This document shows positions 46,244-55,208 of a stretch of 64,000 nt of DNA, in pieces (the first letter of the stretch is position 1; every line of letters begins with the position of its first letter). The translations under genes were made by a program, and so were the position numbers. A model generated the notes under the pieces. The model saw only the letters and a program-made list of their open reading frames with translations. It was not told the origin of the DNA and did not search any database. Location: NCBI RefSeq assembly GCF_900129005.1, contig NZ_FQUN01000004.1:248001-312000 (forward strand), given 5' to 3'. Origin of the DNA: Leeuwenhoekiella marinoflava DSM 3653. GTDB taxonomy: Bacteria > Bacteroidota > Bacteroidia > Flavobacteriales > Flavobacteriaceae.

Positions 46244-46966
46244 ATGAGAGAAATAAATAGTAACCTTTATTCGGCTAGGCCTTCGCAAATCTTATATCTA
46301 GGCGTATTTAGTTGTGTATTATTTATTTTGATTTCATCTATCAACCACAGTTTTGGTTATTACATACAACCCTTCTTTTACTTAACATTTTACTGGTTTT
46401 ATTATAAAGCTCTAGATAAACATAATCTTGTGTTTGCTGTTTTTTTGTTTTCAGCTTATTTAGGAGAAATTTTCTTGCTTACAGATGTGGATAAATACTT
46501 TGATATTGTACTAGTAACATTTTTAATCGCAGTAACAGCAATGCTTTATACATTTATACCTATTCTTAAAATAAGACCTCGTAAAATCACTAAGGAAATG
46601 GTGTTGCAGCCCATAATAGGGGTTGTATTTTGTGTTTATACTGTAATGTATTTGATGAGTATGTATTACAATACAGTACCTAATAAATTCTTATTCGTTT
46701 TTGGAGGTATCTTTTTGCTCATATTCACTTTAGTGTGTTTTTTGATTCCGCTTAGAAATAGGCATCCGAGTAATGTTTATCTTTATTTGATAGGAGGAGG
46801 CTTACTTATTGAGTCTATTTTATCTTTTGTATATACCTATAGTATGCCAATGCCCATAATAGCGACAGGGGTGAAAATTGCAATTTGTGTACATAAGACC
46901 TGTGTGGCTATCTATTTTGTGAAAATAGAAAAGATACGCACAGATGTAGATTATGATGAGTATTAG
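46244..46966 (+). CDS. multi-pass membrane protein, YhhN/lysoplasmalogenase-like (paralog 2)
   Basis: 240-aa protein, tandem paralog of the preceding gene. Shared landmarks: YIQPFFYLTFYWFYYKALDKHN, AYLGEIFLLTDVDKYFDIVL, TAMLYTFIPIL and NRHPSNVYLYLIGGG. Here the third helix keeps G-E where YhhN proteins have G-D. Seven to eight membrane helices, cytoplasmic-type charged C-terminus. Its TAG stop overlaps the convergent metallophosphatase TAA (sequence TTAG at 46963-46966). Function unknown; possibly a lipid-modifying enzyme by distant resemblance. Confidence 0.6.
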   Translation: MREINSNLYSARPSQILYLGVFSCVLFILISSINHSFGYYIQPFFYLTFYWFYYKALDKHNLVFAVFLFSAYLGEIFLLTDVDKYFDIVLVTFLIAVTAMLYTFIPILKIRPRKITKEMVLQPIIGVVFCVYTVMYLMSMYYNTVPNKFLFVFGGIFLLIFTLVCFLIPLRNRHPSNVYLYLIGGGLLIESILSFVYTYSMPMPIIATGVKIAICVHKTCVAIYFVKIEKIRTDVDYDEY

Positions 46967-47871
46967 ACGGTAATGGTTTTTGAAGTTGCAGTTGCATTAC
47001 CTGAAAGGTCAAATTCAAAATCTATTCTTCCTAGATTGATTCCGGCCCAGCCTACTTGGTTAACGATAACATCAAGACCTGCTGCATTTTTAATGATTGT
47101 TGGTTTTTCTAAAAAAGTATGTGTGTGACCACCTATAATCAAATCAATATTTTTAGTTTTTTCGGCTAATTTGAGATCTGAAATTTTATCATATTTATAG
47201 TTGTAGCCTAAATGAGAAAGGCAAATAACCAAGTCACATTGTTGCTCTTCTTTTAAAAGGCGAGTCATATCTAGTGCTATTTCAATAGGATCCAGATATT
47301 GGGTTTCTTTAGATAATGCAGGTGTTACTAATCCTTCTAATTGTATTCCTAAACCAAACACACCTATTTTGATGCCATCTTTAATAAAGATTTCATAAGG
47401 TTTAGTCAAACCTTCCATTACAGTGTTTGTAAAATCATAATTGGAGCTTAGCATTTTAAAGCTGGCATTAGGCATTTGTGCTGCCAGCCCATTCACGCCG
47501 TTGTCAAAGTCGTGATTACCTATGGTTGCAGCATCGTATTGCATCATACTCATCAACTTAAACTCTAATTCACCTCCATAGAAATTAAAATATGGAGTTC
47601 CTTGAAAGATATCACCCGCATCTAACAATAAGGTATTAGGATTTTCTTTACGTATAGATTCTATTAAGGTTAAGCGCCTTGCTACTCCACCTTGATTAGG
47701 AAATGATGCATCTTCGGGAGGAAACGGATCTATATGACTATGCACATCGTTAGTGTGCAGAATCGTAATTTTTTTAGACTTTTTCGTTTCAGCAAAAAGA
47801 TTAAAACTAGGCGTACCTGCAACTACTGCACTTGCGATACCGGTTTGCTTTATAAACGTTCTTCTTTCCAT
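46963..47871 (-). CDS. 5'-nucleotidase-type metallophosphatase (N-terminal domain protein)
   Basis: 302-aa exported phosphoesterase. N-terminal RRTFIKQTGIASAVVAG is a Tat-like signal (twin Arg followed by F-I-K). The calcineurin-like metal site is intact: HTNDVHSH, DAGDIFQGTP, GNHDFDNG, CLSHLGYNY and GGHTHTF. This equals the catalytic domain of UshA/5'-nucleotidase without its C-terminal substrate domain, which is encoded by the gene just upstream (2 bp gap). Together they rebuild a full periplasmic 5'-nucleotidase from two polypeptides. Confidence 0.92.
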   Translation of the reverse strand: MERRTFIKQTGIASAVVAGTPSFNLFAETKKSKKITILHTNDVHSHIDPFPPEDASFPNQGGVARRLTLIESIRKENPNTLLLDAGDIFQGTPYFNFYGGELEFKLMSMMQYDAATIGNHDFDNGVNGLAAQMPNASFKMLSSNYDFTNTVMEGLTKPYEIFIKDGIKIGVFGLGIQLEGLVTPALSKETQYLDPIEIALDMTRLLKEEQQCDLVICLSHLGYNYKYDKISDLKLAEKTKNIDLIIGGHTHTFLEKPTIIKNAAGLDVIVNQVGWAGINLGRIDFEFDLSGNATATSKTITV

Positions 47872-47873
47872 AT

Positions 47874-48623
47874 CTATTCTTTTATAAAACGGTTATCTCT
47901 TACCGGTGCTATTGTATCTTGCTCTTTAAAATAATCAACTAAAACATTACGTATTTTATAATCTAAAACCTCCATGCTTTTGGGTTCGCTTAAAAAAGTC
48001 ATACGGTCACCTCCTTGCTGCAAGTAGTCATTAGTTGCTATAAAATAGGTTTTACCATGTTCTACTGGTTTACCATTTATGGTAGCTGTTTTAAGCTCAT
48101 CATTTTCATTTAATACAAGTTGCATATTAGAGATTGGGTGAGCGGTACCTGACTTTAAATAAGCAAACATTTCATTGGCTTGATTGCTTGTAATTTCAAC
48201 AACCACAATGCTGTTTTCAAAAGGCATAATATCAAAAGCAGATCGCATAGTTACATCGCCGGCATTTAAGGTTGACCTGATACCTCCGTGATTGAGAAGT
48301 ACCGCATCAATATTTTTGCCTGTTCGCTTATTGAAAACCGGGTTGCTTAATTCAAAAACAGCATCTGCCATCATATTACCAATGGCAGTATTGTATGGTC
48401 CATCCTTCTTAGAAAGACTTAGTGGCGCGTATGCAAGTACAGCGCCCATTTCTTTATCTATACGCTTTCGGTAAGGAGCCACATAATCTAAAATATCCTG
48501 ATTTGCTTGAATGCTATCTGTAATAGGAAGTTGGTGTCCTTCAATTTGCGTTAGAGTAGGTTGAGAGTTTTTGCAGCCTAGCAGGCTAATTGCAAGAAAA
48601 AGAGAGAGAAAAATCCGAATCAT
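47874..48623 (-). CDS. 5'-nucleotidase C-terminal domain lipoprotein
   Basis: 249-aa lipoprotein: MIRIFLSLFLAISLLGC places lipid-Cys at 17. The remainder is a 5'-nucleotidase C-terminal (substrate-specificity) domain with GNMMADAV, LNHGGIRSTLNAGDVT and NDYLQQGGDRMTFL, the latter containing the ring-stacking/loop residues of the family. Lacks the metallophosphatase half. It is first in a two-gene operon with the catalytic-domain protein; domain order on DNA is reversed relative to UshA. Anchored in the envelope, while the partner is Tat-exported. Confidence 0.9.
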   Translation of the reverse strand: MIRIFLSLFLAISLLGCKNSQPTLTQIEGHQLPITDSIQANQDILDYVAPYRKRIDKEMGAVLAYAPLSLSKKDGPYNTAIGNMMADAVFELSNPVFNKRTGKNIDAVLLNHGGIRSTLNAGDVTMRSAFDIMPFENSIVVVEITSNQANEMFAYLKSGTAHPISNMQLVLNENDELKTATINGKPVEHGKTYFIATNDYLQQGGDRMTFLSEPKSMEVLDYKIRNVLVDYFKEQDTIAPVRDNRFIKE

Positions 48624-48642
48624 TGACTGATTAAATAAAAGA

Positions 48643-48672
48643 TTTGCTTTGCGCGATAATTAATTACATTTG
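48643..48672 (+). promoter_or_regulatory. promoter of the DUF6913-dapA unit
   Basis: TTTG (48643-48646), 18-nt spacer, TACATTTG (48665-48672): a near-perfect Bacteroidetes -33/-7 promoter, 17 nt before the ATG at 48690. Confidence 0.68.
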
Positions 48673-48689
48673 CGCCAAAACAAATTTAG

Positions 48690-49208
48690 ATGTTTTTAGA
48701 CGGATGGAAACAGAATTTGCTTAAAACTAAGGTTAAGAAACTTCAGAAAAGTAAGGATGCTAATTCAGTAAATAGCTTAGGAGAAGGAGTGGGGTTGCTG
48801 GTTAATATTCATGAATTTCAGGACTTAGAAAAGCTTAGAGAGCTGATGAAGCGTGTATCTGAATCAATTAGTAATACACTGATTTTTTATTCTGAAGAAA
48901 AAGCTCAAATTGATGCTGGTAATGCCATTGTATTAAGCAAAAAGGATTTTACATTCTCCGGAAGTTTAAAAAATTCTAAAATACAAGAGTTCGTAAGCAA
49001 ACCTTTTACCGTCTTAATAGGTTATTACCATACAGAAAATGTATTTTTGGATTTCGTTTCGGCGCAATCTAAAGCTTTGTTTAAGGTTGGTATATCTTCT
49101 GATTTATCAGAATTTAATGATTTGACCATTAAATCTAAATTAGAAGATGTGAAACAGTTTGAAAACGAATTGTTGAAATATTTGAAATTATTAAATCGCA
49201 TAGATTAA
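48690..49208 (+). CDS. DUF6913 family protein
   Basis: 172-aa cytosolic protein of unknown function, recognised as the flavobacterial DUF6913 type that is habitually encoded just before dapA. N-terminal basic helix ([17 protein letters not shown]), then an alpha/beta body with [22 protein letters not shown] and a helical C-terminus. No catalytic motif recognised. One base separates its stop from the dapA start, implying joint expression and a possible link to lysine/wall precursor synthesis. Confidence 0.75.
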   Translation: MFLDGWKQNLLKTKVKKLQKSKDANSVNSLGEGVGLLVNIHEFQDLEKLRELMKRVSESISNTLIFYSEEKAQIDAGNAIVLSKKDFTFSGSLKNSKIQEFVSKPFTVLIGYYHTENVFLDFVSAQSKALFKVGISSDLSEFNDLTIKSKLEDVKQFENELLKYLKLLNRID

Positions 49209-49209
49209 G

Positions 49210-50091
49210 ATGCAAGAATTGAAAGGGACTGGTGTTGCGCTGGCAACTCCGTTTAATGAAGACTTAAGTTTAGACCTACAAGGTTTGGGTCAGCTTGTTG
49301 AATATAACATATCTGGAGGTGTAGATTATCTTGTGGTAATGGGTACAACCGCAGAAAATGCTACACTGACTTCTGCAGAGAAAGACCTTGTTATCGCTAA
49401 GGTGATTGAGGTTAATGCTGGTAGATTACCGCTCGTACTTGGTGTGGGAGGAAATAATACTGCTGCTGTAGTAGAAGAACTTAAAACACGAGATTTTACA
49501 GCTATTAAAGCGATTTTATCTGTTTCACCATATTATAACAGACCAACTCAGGCAGGTATTTATGCTCATTACCTGGCTGTTGCGGAAGCATCACCGGTTC
49601 CTGTGATCTTGTACAATGTTCCTGGTCGTACGGGAAGTAATGTTTTACCAGAAACGGTAATCAAGCTTGCTAAGGATTCAAAGAATATAATAGGTGTTAA
49701 AGAAGCTGCTGGTGATTTAGTTCAGATGATGCGTCTTATTAAAGATCGTCCTAATGGTTTTTTAGTACTTTCTGGAGATGACTTAATGGCTTTGCCTACC
49801 GTTTCTGCAGGAGGTGACGGTGTGATTTCGGTACTTGCACAAGGCTTGCCCGGTATTTTTTCGCAAATGATGAGTCAAGGTTTGCAAGGTGATTTCACCG
49901 AAGCTTATAAAAAACATTACATCTTGATGCCTGCCGTAGATCTGATTTTTGCAGAGGGTAATCCTTCAGGAATCAAAGCTTTACTAGCAAGTAAAAGTGT
50001 TTGCAGCAGCAGTGTTAGACTTCCTTTAGTTGCAGCAACAGAAACTTTAAAACAAAATATTGCAACATACTTAAGCGAGACTGGTCTTTAA
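49210..50091 (+). CDS. dapA: 4-hydroxy-tetrahydrodipicolinate synthase
   Basis: 293-aa class I aldolase that condenses pyruvate and aspartate semialdehyde, first step of the DAP/lysine branch. TIM-barrel with [10 protein letters not shown], catalytic Tyr in [12 protein letters not shown], Schiff-base Lys in [11 protein letters not shown] and [10 protein letters not shown]. Normal length. Works in the same pathway as dapF at 31.4 kb in this window. Confidence 0.97.
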   Translation: MQELKGTGVALATPFNEDLSLDLQGLGQLVEYNISGGVDYLVVMGTTAENATLTSAEKDLVIAKVIEVNAGRLPLVLGVGGNNTAAVVEELKTRDFTAIKAILSVSPYYNRPTQAGIYAHYLAVAEASPVPVILYNVPGRTGSNVLPETVIKLAKDSKNIIGVKEAAGDLVQMMRLIKDRPNGFLVLSGDDLMALPTVSAGGDGVISVLAQGLPGIFSQMMSQGLQGDFTEAYKKHYILMPAVDLIFAEGNPSGIKALLASKSVCSSSVRLPLVAATETLKQNIATYLSETGL

Positions 50092-50093
50092 GT

Positions 50094-50123
50094 TTTGTAA
50101 TCCCTAGAAAAACCTTATTTTTG
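50094..50123 (+). promoter_or_regulatory. promoter of bamD
   Basis: TTTG (50094-50097), 18-nt spacer, TATTTTTG (50116-50123): an excellent -33/-7 match. It ends 4 nt before the first ATG (50128) and 19 nt before the second (50143), favouring the second as start unless the mRNA is leaderless. Confidence 0.7.
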
Positions 50124-50142
50124 CCCGATGTTTTTAAGCTTA

Positions 50143-50934
50143 ATGAAGAAAACAATAGTAGTAGTATTGGCCGTTGTAACCTTGGCGTCTTGTAGTGAAT
50201 ATCAAAAAGCTCTCAAATCTGAAGATACAGGAGTGAAATATTCAATGGCAGACTCACTTTACAATGCTGGTAAATACCGTAAATCTTTAAAATTGTGGGA
50301 GCAGATTGTTCCTGCATATAGAGGTAAACCACAAGCAGAACGTATAATGTATTTATATGCAGATGCACAGTACCAAGAAGAAAACTATTATTTAGCCGGT
50401 TATCAGTTTGATCGTTTTGTTTCGGCGTATCCTGATTCTGATAAAGCAGAGGAAGGAGAGTACAAAGCAGCTGTAAGTTATGCAGAGCTTTCTCCTAATT
50501 ACCAGTTAGATCAGTCTGAGACTGAAAAAGGCTTGACGCAGTTGCAGCAGTTTATTACCACTTATCCTGAGTCGTCTTATGCTGAAGATGCAAATGAGCG
50601 AATCAAAGAGCTTAGTGTGAAAATGCAAAAGAAATCTTTTGAAGTAGCAAAAGGATGGCATAAAATCATGGACTATCCGGTTGCGATTTCTTCTTTAGAC
50701 GACTTTTTATCAGATTACCCTGGGTCACCTTTTCGTGAAGCTGCATTTTTCTATAAATTAGATTCGCAGTATCAGTATGGTTCAAAAAGTATTAACGTAC
50801 TTGTTAAACCACGATTAGAAGAAGCAATAGAAATGTATGAGACCTTGATTCGTTATTTTCCTGAAGGAGACTATCGTGCAGAGGCAGATAAGATAAAAGC
50901 AGATATTGACTCAATATTAGAAAATTATTCCTAA
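50143..50934 (+). CDS. bamD: outer-membrane assembly lipoprotein BamD
   Basis: 263-aa lipoprotein of the BAM complex that inserts outer-membrane beta-barrels. Signal MKKTIVVVLAVVTLASC with lipid-Cys17, then tetratricopeptide-type helices (SMADSLYNAGKYRKSLKLWEQ, GYQFDRFVSAYPDSDKAEE, QQFITTYPESSYAEDANER, SLDDFLSDYPGSPFREAA). The ATG at 50128 would add five residues; the promoter box position favours 50143. Probably heads a run bamD-rpoZ-coaBC-DUF4835 with small gaps. Confidence 0.94.
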   Translation: MKKTIVVVLAVVTLASCSEYQKALKSEDTGVKYSMADSLYNAGKYRKSLKLWEQIVPAYRGKPQAERIMYLYADAQYQEENYYLAGYQFDRFVSAYPDSDKAEEGEYKAAVSYAELSPNYQLDQSETEKGLTQLQQFITTYPESSYAEDANERIKELSVKMQKKSFEVAKGWHKIMDYPVAISSLDDFLSDYPGSPFREAAFFYKLDSQYQYGSKSINVLVKPRLEEAIEMYETLIRYFPEGDYRAEADKIKADIDSILENYS

Positions 50935-50953
50935 TTAAATTAATGCGAATATT

Positions 50954-51277
50954 ATGGATGTAAAAAATCTAGATGCACCAGTAAATACAGTTACTCATAA
51001 CAGAAGCGAGATTGATGCTCCTACAGGAAACATCTATGAAGCGATTTCTATTATTGCTAAACGTGCTACTCAAATCAACACAGAAATCAAGAGAGAATTG
51101 CTTGAGAAGTTAGATGAGTTTGCTACCTATAGCGATAGTTTAGAAGAGATTTTTGAGAACAAAGAACAAATCGAAGTTTCTAAATTCTACGAGCGTTTAC
51201 CTAAGCCACATGCTATGGCCGTTCAAGAATGGTTAGAAGATAAAATATATTTCCGCGATACGACTGCAACAGAGTAG
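50954..51277 (+). CDS. rpoZ: RNA polymerase omega subunit
   Basis: 107-aa Bacteroidetes-type omega (RpoZ/RPB6 family). The conserved block GNIYEAISIIAKRATQIN corresponds to the omega core that clamps the beta' C-terminus. The C-terminal part (LPKPHAMAVQEWLEDKIYF) is typical of the phylum. Located between bamD (19 bp) and coaBC (2 bp), its normal flavobacterial position. Confidence 0.93.
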   Translation: MDVKNLDAPVNTVTHNRSEIDAPTGNIYEAISIIAKRATQINTEIKRELLEKLDEFATYSDSLEEIFENKEQIEVSKFYERLPKPHAMAVQEWLEDKIYFRDTTATE

Positions 51278-51279
51278 TC

Positions 51280-52491
51280 ATGTCTGTTTTACGCGGTAAA
51301 AAGGTCTTACTTGGAGTAACCGCCGGGATAGCTGCTTATAAAGCGGCTTTTTTGGTTAGGGGTTTTGTCAAATCCGGTGCTGAAGTGCGAGTTGTTATGA
51401 CTCCTGATGCCAAAGAGTTTGTTACTCCGTTGACGCTTTCTACGCTTTCTAAAAACGAAGTGCTTTCTACATTTACCAATGAGGAAAGTGAAAATGCATT
51501 GTGGAATAACCACGTAGAACTCGGTCTTTGGGCCGATTTCTTGGTTATAGCCCCTGCAACAGCAAATACCTTGTCTAAAATGGCAAATGGTTCTTCAGAT
51601 AATTTGTTGTTGGCAACCTATCTCTCTGCCAAATGCCCGGTTTATTTTGCTCCCGCGATGGATCTGGATATGTACAAACATCCCAGTACGGCGAATTCTT
51701 TTGAACAACTTATTAATTACGGTAATGTAATGATACCTGCTGCCAGTGGAGAACTCGCAAGCGGTTTAGAGGGCAAAGGTCGTATGGCAGAACCCGAAGA
51801 TATTATAGCTTTTATAGAAGCAGATATATCAGAAAAGCTTCCATTAAAAGGAAAAAAAATTCTCATAACTGCTGGTCCTACTTATGAAGCTATAGATCCT
51901 GTACGATTTATAGGAAATCATAGTAGTGGTAAAATGGGTTATGCAATCGCAACTGAAGCTGCAAATCTAGGAGCCCAAGTTATTCTAGTTTCGGGGCCTA
52001 CCCATCTAGAGCTTAAACACAATTTAGTCAATCTTATTCGCGTTACTTCAGCAGCAGAGATGTTTAAAGTTGTACAGAAGTATTACGAAAGTGTTGATGT
52101 AGTAATCGCTGCGGCTGCTGTAGCAGATTATAGGCCTGCCGAGGTTGCAACTCAAAAAATTAAAAAGAAAGTTGATGTGCTGAGTATCCAGCTGGAGCCA
52201 ACTCAGGATATTTTAGCACATTTAGGGAAGCACAAAAAGAATCAGTTTTTGGTAGGTTTTGCGTTAGAAACTGAAAACGAACTGGAGAATGCTAAAGGAA
52301 AGATCGCTCGAAAGAATCTTGATCTAATCGTCTTAAATTCTTTAAATGATAAAGGTGCCGGTTTTAAAACCAATACAAATAAAGTAACTTTCATAACTAG
52401 AGAAGGAGCTGTCTTTCCACAGGAATTGAAAGAAAAAGAATTAGTAGCTCAAGATTTATTAGAATTTATTCAAAAGTCATTAGATGTATAA
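51280..52491 (+). CDS. coaBC: bifunctional phosphopantothenoylcysteine decarboxylase / phosphopantothenate-cysteine ligase
   Basis: 403-aa coenzyme-A biosynthesis enzyme. N-terminal flavoprotein decarboxylase (CoaC) with LLGVTAGIAAYKA, active-site His in WNNHVELGLWAD, and PAMDLDMY; C-terminal ligase (CoaB) with ITAGPTYEAIDPVRFIGNHS and AAVADYRP. Overlaps DUF4835 by 8 bp. A second CoA gene, coaE, lies at 58.2 kb in this window. Confidence 0.97.
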   Translation: MSVLRGKKVLLGVTAGIAAYKAAFLVRGFVKSGAEVRVVMTPDAKEFVTPLTLSTLSKNEVLSTFTNEESENALWNNHVELGLWADFLVIAPATANTLSKMANGSSDNLLLATYLSAKCPVYFAPAMDLDMYKHPSTANSFEQLINYGNVMIPAASGELASGLEGKGRMAEPEDIIAFIEADISEKLPLKGKKILITAGPTYEAIDPVRFIGNHSSGKMGYAIATEAANLGAQVILVSGPTHLELKHNLVNLIRVTSAAEMFKVVQKYYESVDVVIAAAAVADYRPAEVATQKIKKKVDVLSIQLEPTQDILAHLGKHKKNQFLVGFALETENELENAKGKIARKNLDLIVLNSLNDKGAGFKTNTNKVTFITREGAVFPQELKEKELVAQDLLEFIQKSLDV

Positions 52492-53368
52492 ACTCGTAGT
52501 TGTTTTGTTTTTGGTGTGTTTTGGACTTCAGGCGCAGGAGCTCAATTGCTCGTTGACGATAAATACAGAGCAAACAGGGTTAAGCAATCTTCAGGTTTTT
52601 AGAACACTTAAAACGGAGCTGACCGAGTTTATGAATAATACGACTTGGACTGATCTTAATCTTAAACAACAAGAGCGAATAGATTGTAGTTTTGTGATTA
52701 TAATTTCGAGTATAGATTCAGATTATTTTACTGCTTCTATTCAGGTTCAATCTTCAAGGCCGGTTTTCAACAGTACCTATAATACACCACTTTTAAACTT
52801 CAACGATAAGCAATTCAATTTTAGATATACAGAGTTTCAGCCTTTAAATTACAATCCAAATAGTTTTGATTCTAATTTGATTTCGGTATTGGCTTTCTAT
52901 GCGTACACGATAATAGGTCTTGATGCAGATTCTTATGAATTGGGCGCTGGCGAACCTTATTTTGAAGAGGCAAAACGTATTGTAAACACAGCCCAACAAC
53001 AAGTAACGGATGGCTGGTCACCACAAAGTGGAACGCAAACTCGTTTTAGATTAAACCAAGAATTACTATCTCCTAACTTTAGGGAATTTCACGATGTTAT
53101 GTATGCTTATCACCGTAATGGTTTAGATTATATGGGAGATAATCCTAAGGAAGCAAAACAAGCTATTGCTGTGACTTTAGAATTGTTTAACCAAATGTAC
53201 GCCAGCCGACCAAACAATTTTATATCACGAGTGTTTTTTGATACAAAGGCAGAAGAAGTGAGGAATATGTTTTCAGACGGGCCGCAGGTTTCTATAAGTA
53301 ATCTGGTAGATATGCTCAATAAAGTGGCACCTACCAAGTCTGCTTACTGGCAACAAATCAAATTTTAA
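52484..53368 (+). CDS. DUF4835 family secreted protein
   Basis: 294-aa envelope protein. Signal peptide MYKLVVVLFLVCFGLQAQ, then a mixed alpha/beta body (FNFRYTEFQPLNYNPNSFDS; SVLAFYAYTIIGLDADSYEL; FREFHDVMYAYHRNGLDYM). It is the DUF4835 type restricted to Bacteroidetes and fixed between coaBC and recN. Function unknown; the coupling with coaBC (8-bp overlap) is positional, not evidence for CoA chemistry since it is exported. Confidence 0.82.
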   Translation: MYKLVVVLFLVCFGLQAQELNCSLTINTEQTGLSNLQVFRTLKTELTEFMNNTTWTDLNLKQQERIDCSFVIIISSIDSDYFTASIQVQSSRPVFNSTYNTPLLNFNDKQFNFRYTEFQPLNYNPNSFDSNLISVLAFYAYTIIGLDADSYELGAGEPYFEEAKRIVNTAQQQVTDGWSPQSGTQTRFRLNQELLSPNFREFHDVMYAYHRNGLDYMGDNPKEAKQAIAVTLELFNQMYASRPNNFISRVFFDTKAEEVRNMFSDGPQVSISNLVDMLNKVAPTKSAYWQQIKF

Positions 53369-53516
53369 GAGACCGTCTGTTTTCTTTGACTGTAGTAAAT
53401 TTCTCTAGTATATTTACGACAAGCAAAACGGCTTAAACTATTTGCCGCCTGAGTATGGATTTTATATTCTACTTTCGGTAAAATTTCATTTAAAAGAACT
53501 TAAACCAGAATTTTAA

Positions 53517-55169
53517 TTGCTCAGTTCACTACACATAAAAAATTACGCCTTAATCGAAGAAGTCAACCTTCAGTTTAATGAGGGGTTTACTGTGATTACC
53601 GGTGAGACCGGTGCAGGTAAATCTATTCTTCTGGGGGCTTTAGGTCTTATTCTAGGAAAACGCGCAGATATCAGCAGCATTGGTAATCCTGATGAGAAAT
53701 GTGTAATTGAAGCACATTTTAATGTTTCGGCGTATGCTTTAAGAACACTTTTTGAAGAAGAGGATCTGGACTATGAACCACAAACTATCGTTCGACGTGA
53801 AATTCTTTCTACCGGAAAAAGCCGTGCTTTTGTTAACGATACGCCGGTTACGTTGAGTCAACTTTCTGCATTGGGCGCGCGTCTGGTAGATATTCACAGT
53901 CAACATCAAACGCTGGAGGTTACCGATGTAGATTTTCAGTTTCAGGTTTTAGATGCTTTTGCTGAAAATGAATCGATTCTAACGAACTATCAGGAGCTTT
54001 ATCAAGAGTTCAGATCTAAGCAAAATCAGCTTAAAAAGAAGCGTTCTCAAAAAGAGGAAGCTCAAAAAGAAGAAGAATATAAATCCTTCTTGCTGGAAGA
54101 ATTACTCGCTGCAAATTTAAAAGCCGGAGAACAAGAAACGATTGAGGCATCCTACGATGCATTAAATAATGTGGAGCAAATTACTGAAGGCCTTTCTGAA
54201 TCCTATCAAATTTTAAGTAGGGAAGAGGTGGGAGTTAACGAGATGCTGCTTACAGCGAAAGTACGTCTGGCTAAACTTTCTAGCTTTAGCCCGCAATTAA
54301 AGGAATTGAGTGATAGGCTTGAGGCAGTAACTATTGAGCTTGATGATGTCTCAGAAAGCATAAATGATCTTGCTGCAGATACAGAAAGTGACCCAACCGA
54401 ATTGGCACGTTTAGAAAGTAGATTGAAATTATTTTTTGATCTTCAGAAAAAACATCAGGTAGCTAGTGTTGAAAAACTTATCGAAATCAGGGATACGCTT
54501 GATGCCGAAGTACAATCTTTAAGTAATCTGGATACTGAAATAAATAAACTAGAACGTGAAATTACTCACGCAAAAATCGAACTAGAAAAACAAGCTGCAG
54601 CACTTACTAAAAGACGCTCAAAAACTATAAAACCATTAACTGAAAAGCTTCAGCAGATTCTTTCAAATCTAGGGATGCCTAATGCACGATTTGAAGTCAG
54701 CTTAACAGATAATATAACCTTTTTAGAAAACGGAAAAAATCAACTTCATTTTCTGTTTACAGCAAACAAAGGGATGCGTGCACAAGAATTGAAAAAGGCA
54801 GCTTCAGGAGGTGAATTGTCGCGTATTATGCTGGCAATAAAATCAGTATTGAGCGATTATGCAAAATTACCTACACTTATTTTTGATGAAATTGATACGG
54901 GTGTGAGTGGGGAAGTTGCTTTAAAAATGGGGCATATTATGAAAGATATGGGAACCCGTATGCAGCTGATAAGTATTACGCATTTACCACAAATCGCCGG
55001 TCAGGGAGCAAATCATTTAAAGGTTTATAAAGAAGATTTAGCTAAAAAAACTACCACAGGAATACGGGTTTTAAGCATCGATGAACGTGTGGCAGAACTC
55101 GCCGAAATGCTAGGTGGCAAAGCGTCTTCTGATGCAGCTTTTGACCACGCAAGACAGCTTCTCAACTAA
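53517..55169 (+). CDS. recN: DNA repair protein RecN
   Basis: 550-aa SMC-like ATPase for double-strand-break repair. Walker A FTVITGETGAGKSILLGALG near residue 30, long coiled-coil arms (about 150-375; KKRSQKEEAQKEEEYKS), then ABC signature AASGGELSRIMLAIK, Walker B PTLIFDEIDTGVSG and ITHLPQIAGQG. The frame starts with TTG (53517): the expected N-terminus L-x-S-L-H-I-K-N-Y-A-L-I begins exactly there and no ATG is available, so TTG is probably the true start. A TATATTTA word upstream (around 53410) is a weak promoter candidate. Confidence 0.95.
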   Translation: MLSSLHIKNYALIEEVNLQFNEGFTVITGETGAGKSILLGALGLILGKRADISSIGNPDEKCVIEAHFNVSAYALRTLFEEEDLDYEPQTIVRREILSTGKSRAFVNDTPVTLSQLSALGARLVDIHSQHQTLEVTDVDFQFQVLDAFAENESILTNYQELYQEFRSKQNQLKKKRSQKEEAQKEEEYKSFLLEELLAANLKAGEQETIEASYDALNNVEQITEGLSESYQILSREEVGVNEMLLTAKVRLAKLSSFSPQLKELSDRLEAVTIELDDVSESINDLAADTESDPTELARLESRLKLFFDLQKKHQVASVEKLIEIRDTLDAEVQSLSNLDTEINKLEREITHAKIELEKQAAALTKRRSKTIKPLTEKLQQILSNLGMPNARFEVSLTDNITFLENGKNQLHFLFTANKGMRAQELKKAASGGELSRIMLAIKSVLSDYAKLPTLIFDEIDTGVSGEVALKMGHIMKDMGTRMQLISITHLPQIAGQGANHLKVYKEDLAKKTTTGIRVLSIDERVAELAEMLGGKASSDAAFDHARQLLN

Positions 55170-55177
55170 TAAAATAG

Positions 55178-55185
55178 TATATTTG
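55178..55185 (+). promoter_or_regulatory. -7 promoter box of fabI
   Basis: TATATTTG (TAnnTTTG), 23 nt before the fabI ATG and 8 nt after the recN stop. No clear -33 element. Confidence 0.48.
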
Positions 55186-55208
55186 ACCACTTAAATTAAA
55201 CAACTATT

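Noticed and set aside
46486-46494. Perfect DnaA-box word (reverse complement) in the second tandem membrane-protein gene
   Set aside because: Single, coding for D-V-D-K; no neighbouring boxes, so not evidence for an origin.
46963-48623. Frameshifted single 5'-nucleotidase gene
   Set aside because: Each half has its own export signal and start, and the domain order is reversed relative to UshA, so this is a genuine two-gene arrangement.
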